A stretch of DNA of 64,000 bases, taken from NCBI GenBank assembly GCA_001724265.1, contig MEDY01000076.1:62001-126000 (forward strand), read 5' to 3'. Position 1 is the first letter of the stretch, and each line of letters starts with the position of its first letter. Shown here one piece after another: positions 62,745 to 64,000 of this stretch. The position numbers were made by a program, and so were the translations under genes. The notes beneath the pieces are model-generated. The model ran no database searches. It was given only the letters and a program-made list of their open reading frames with translations, and was not told where the DNA came from. The DNA is from Rhizaria sp. SCN 62-66. Taxonomy: Eukaryota > Rhizaria, unplaced.

Positions 62745-62768
62745 AGTGACAATATCAGCCCCGGTCTG

Positions 62769-62771
62769 CTA
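62769..62771 (-). other. Single in-frame TAG between two halves of the giant frame
   Basis: On the minus strand the codons run AGC TAG CAG ACC GGG GCT GAT ATT GTC ACT ATG. The ATG is the start of the 13,702-codon ORF, and everything upstream to the window edge is open in the same frame. The eight codons after TAG read as ordinary protein (QTGADIVT). No intron of the type used in this window can remove the TAG in frame. It may be a true stop, a readthrough site, a recent nonsense change or a base-call error. Confidence 0.9.
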
Positions 62772-64000
62772 GCTCCCACCAGCGTGCTTGATGTTGCGGG
62801 AGGTGACGGGCGTTTGCGGACTGCTGTTGAATGAGAACGCAGAGCGTGGCTGAGACGGCTTGTTGTTGCGCGGGGACAGGGCAGCATCGTCAACAGGAAC
62901 AGCAGCGGTGACAGCGGAAGAGTTGTTCGTCTGCGTGACTGTGAGCACGAAGGGCAAACCGTTCGAAGCTAACGGCGACATGATAGCAGCTGCAGCTGTC
63001 GAAAAAGCAGGAATAGTGAGCATATGACCACGGCCAGATACGTCGTTGCTATTTTGACTGCCGTGGAGCGAACTGCTCGCAGTCGTCGAGGCAGAATATG
63101 GTATCATCGAGTTGCTACTGGACTGACCGACAACGAACGACTTGCCGGCCACAACACGCGCCGCGTCAGCATCAGCAGCAGCAGCAGTATTCTTATTGCT
63201 AGCGCTGATGTTGCCTGCGACAGGCAGCGGGGCGAGGCGCGGAAGCAGCAAGTCGACGACGCTCGCGTACAGTGCGAACCTCTGTGCGTGCGTTATGACA
63301 CCGGCCGAGGTTGACTGGAACGACGGCGGAGACACAGGGCGATGCTGGCTGCCGCTGATGCTGTTCGCGGTCTGAAGAGGCGCGAGTGCAAGTGCAGCCG
63401 CCACCGAAGCCGAGACGGGGGGTAGCGCGCGGACACTGGCCCTGAATGTGACAACAGCGCAGTCAACGTCAGTGCTAGAACTAGCAGTGCTAAGATTGTT
63501 GTGGCCGGTGGGCAGCACAATAGCAGACGTCGCGAGGAGGACGCTACGCGCGCTAGTCGCGATGCGGCGCAGCACTGCAGCCACAGCAGCAAGGTTGGTG
63601 GAGGACGCAGCGGCGGCAGCAGCAGCAGCAGCGCGTGAGAGCGCCTCACTGGCGTTCACCGTAGAGGTCGCACTGTTAGCGCTGTTAGCGCTGGCGGTGG
63701 ACAGGAACGCGTGCGAGATAGCTGCGAAGATGCCATCATAGCAGGGGGCAGAGACGGCGAACACGTGGTCAACAGCAGGAGCAGGCAGCGCCAACGTCAC
63801 ACAGTCACTCGCTGCGTTGCTCTTGTAGATGTGGTCGCCGCAAATAAGAGGAGCTGAGAGAATAAACAAAGGGAAGATGTGCACCTTGCGCTGGCTCGTC
63901 AGATGTAAGTGTCCCTCACCAGCGCCATTTGAGTGCGGTCCTTCGGAAGACAGTGGCTGAGATACGGGGCTTGGCTGAGAGACAGGGTTTGCCAGCGACA
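62772..64000 (-). CDS. Upstream part of the giant reading frame, truncated by the window edge
   Basis: The frame is open from the right edge (first full codon at 63998) to the TAG at 62771-62769, at least 409 codons. The visible start is NPVSQPSPVSQPLSS, followed by HLHLTSQRKVHIFPLFILSA and VDHVFAVSAPCYDGIF. Composition (Ala/Ser/Asn/Thr, with polyAla near 63610-63640) matches the downstream giant frame, and a segment like its repeat motif occurs (ASVRALPPVSASVAAALALA, about 63370-63450). It is either the N-terminal part of the same protein, separated by a single TAG, or a separate gene ending 24 bases before the next ATG, which would be odd in a eukaryote. The true start lies outside the window. 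Confidence 0.75.

Noticed and set aside
60030-60935. 301-codon plus-strand ORF
   Set aside because: Antisense shadow with Arg/Gly/Ser composition and no recognisable motif.
21636-62744. Giant protein as a polyketide synthase, NRPS, titin-like or dynein-like protein
   Set aside because: None of their signature motifs is visible (no KS, AT, AMP-binding, Ig/FnIII or AAA+ Walker series), and the composition is dominated by low-complexity linkers.
62769-62840. A short intron that would remove the TAG
   Set aside because: The only donor of the local type (gtccg near 62822) gives a 53- or 56-base intron that shifts the frame. The in-frame 39-base alternative has a donor unlike all others, and neither is T-rich.

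Overview
The window is nuclear DNA from a GC-rich microbial eukaryote. It has spliceosomal introns of about 100-200 bases that are AT/T-rich against GC-rich exons, and conserved eukaryotic genes: ribosomal protein eL34, Golgi tether subunit COG4, aminoacylase-1, PNC1-type nicotinamidase and an FCP1-type phosphatase. Nearly every protein is inflated by Gln, Asn, Ala, Ser or Thr runs. No bacterial-type operons, mobile elements, CRISPR arrays, tRNA or rRNA genes were recognised. I cannot place the lineage from this window alone.

Layout. 51-587 (-): an eL34 gene with two internal gaps relative to the family. 1086-2989 (+): a class-I glutamine amidotransferase with a mitochondrial-presequence-like N-terminus. 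3339-6706 (+): COG4. 7014-9175 (-): aminoacylase-1. 9872-11202 (+): nicotinamidase. 12653-18884 (+): a 1915-residue FCP1/NIF-type HAD phosphatase. 18885-21635: a T-rich stretch with no recognisable gene. 21636 to the right edge (-): one enormous reading frame. Gene pairs eL34/amidotransferase and aminoacylase/nicotinamidase are divergent and may share promoter regions; COG4/aminoacylase and phosphatase/giant gene converge. The genes look like independent housekeeping functions, not a pathway cluster.

The outstanding object is the minus-strand frame from 64000 down to 21636, about 14,120 codons with no sign of introns and open beyond the window. It is broken only by a single TAG at 62769-62771. 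A 13,702-codon ORF lies downstream of the TAG and an ORF of at least 409 codons lies upstream, in the same frame. I recognise no known family in it. By eye it holds at least 17 degenerate copies of a short motif (roughly LxxLxxxGhxFxSxxxLxxAL) separated by low-complexity linkers. It also has recurrent beta-like hxLTVP segments, a cluster of Cys motifs, a basic block followed by acidic blocks, an SP/RS-rich segment, an RGS[IVL] array and a Q/N/Y-rich segment. This is my candidate for an undescribed system.

All 12 introns I could define have 5' splice sites with G at +5 and C or T, never A, at +4 (consensus GTACG), unlike the common GTRAGT.
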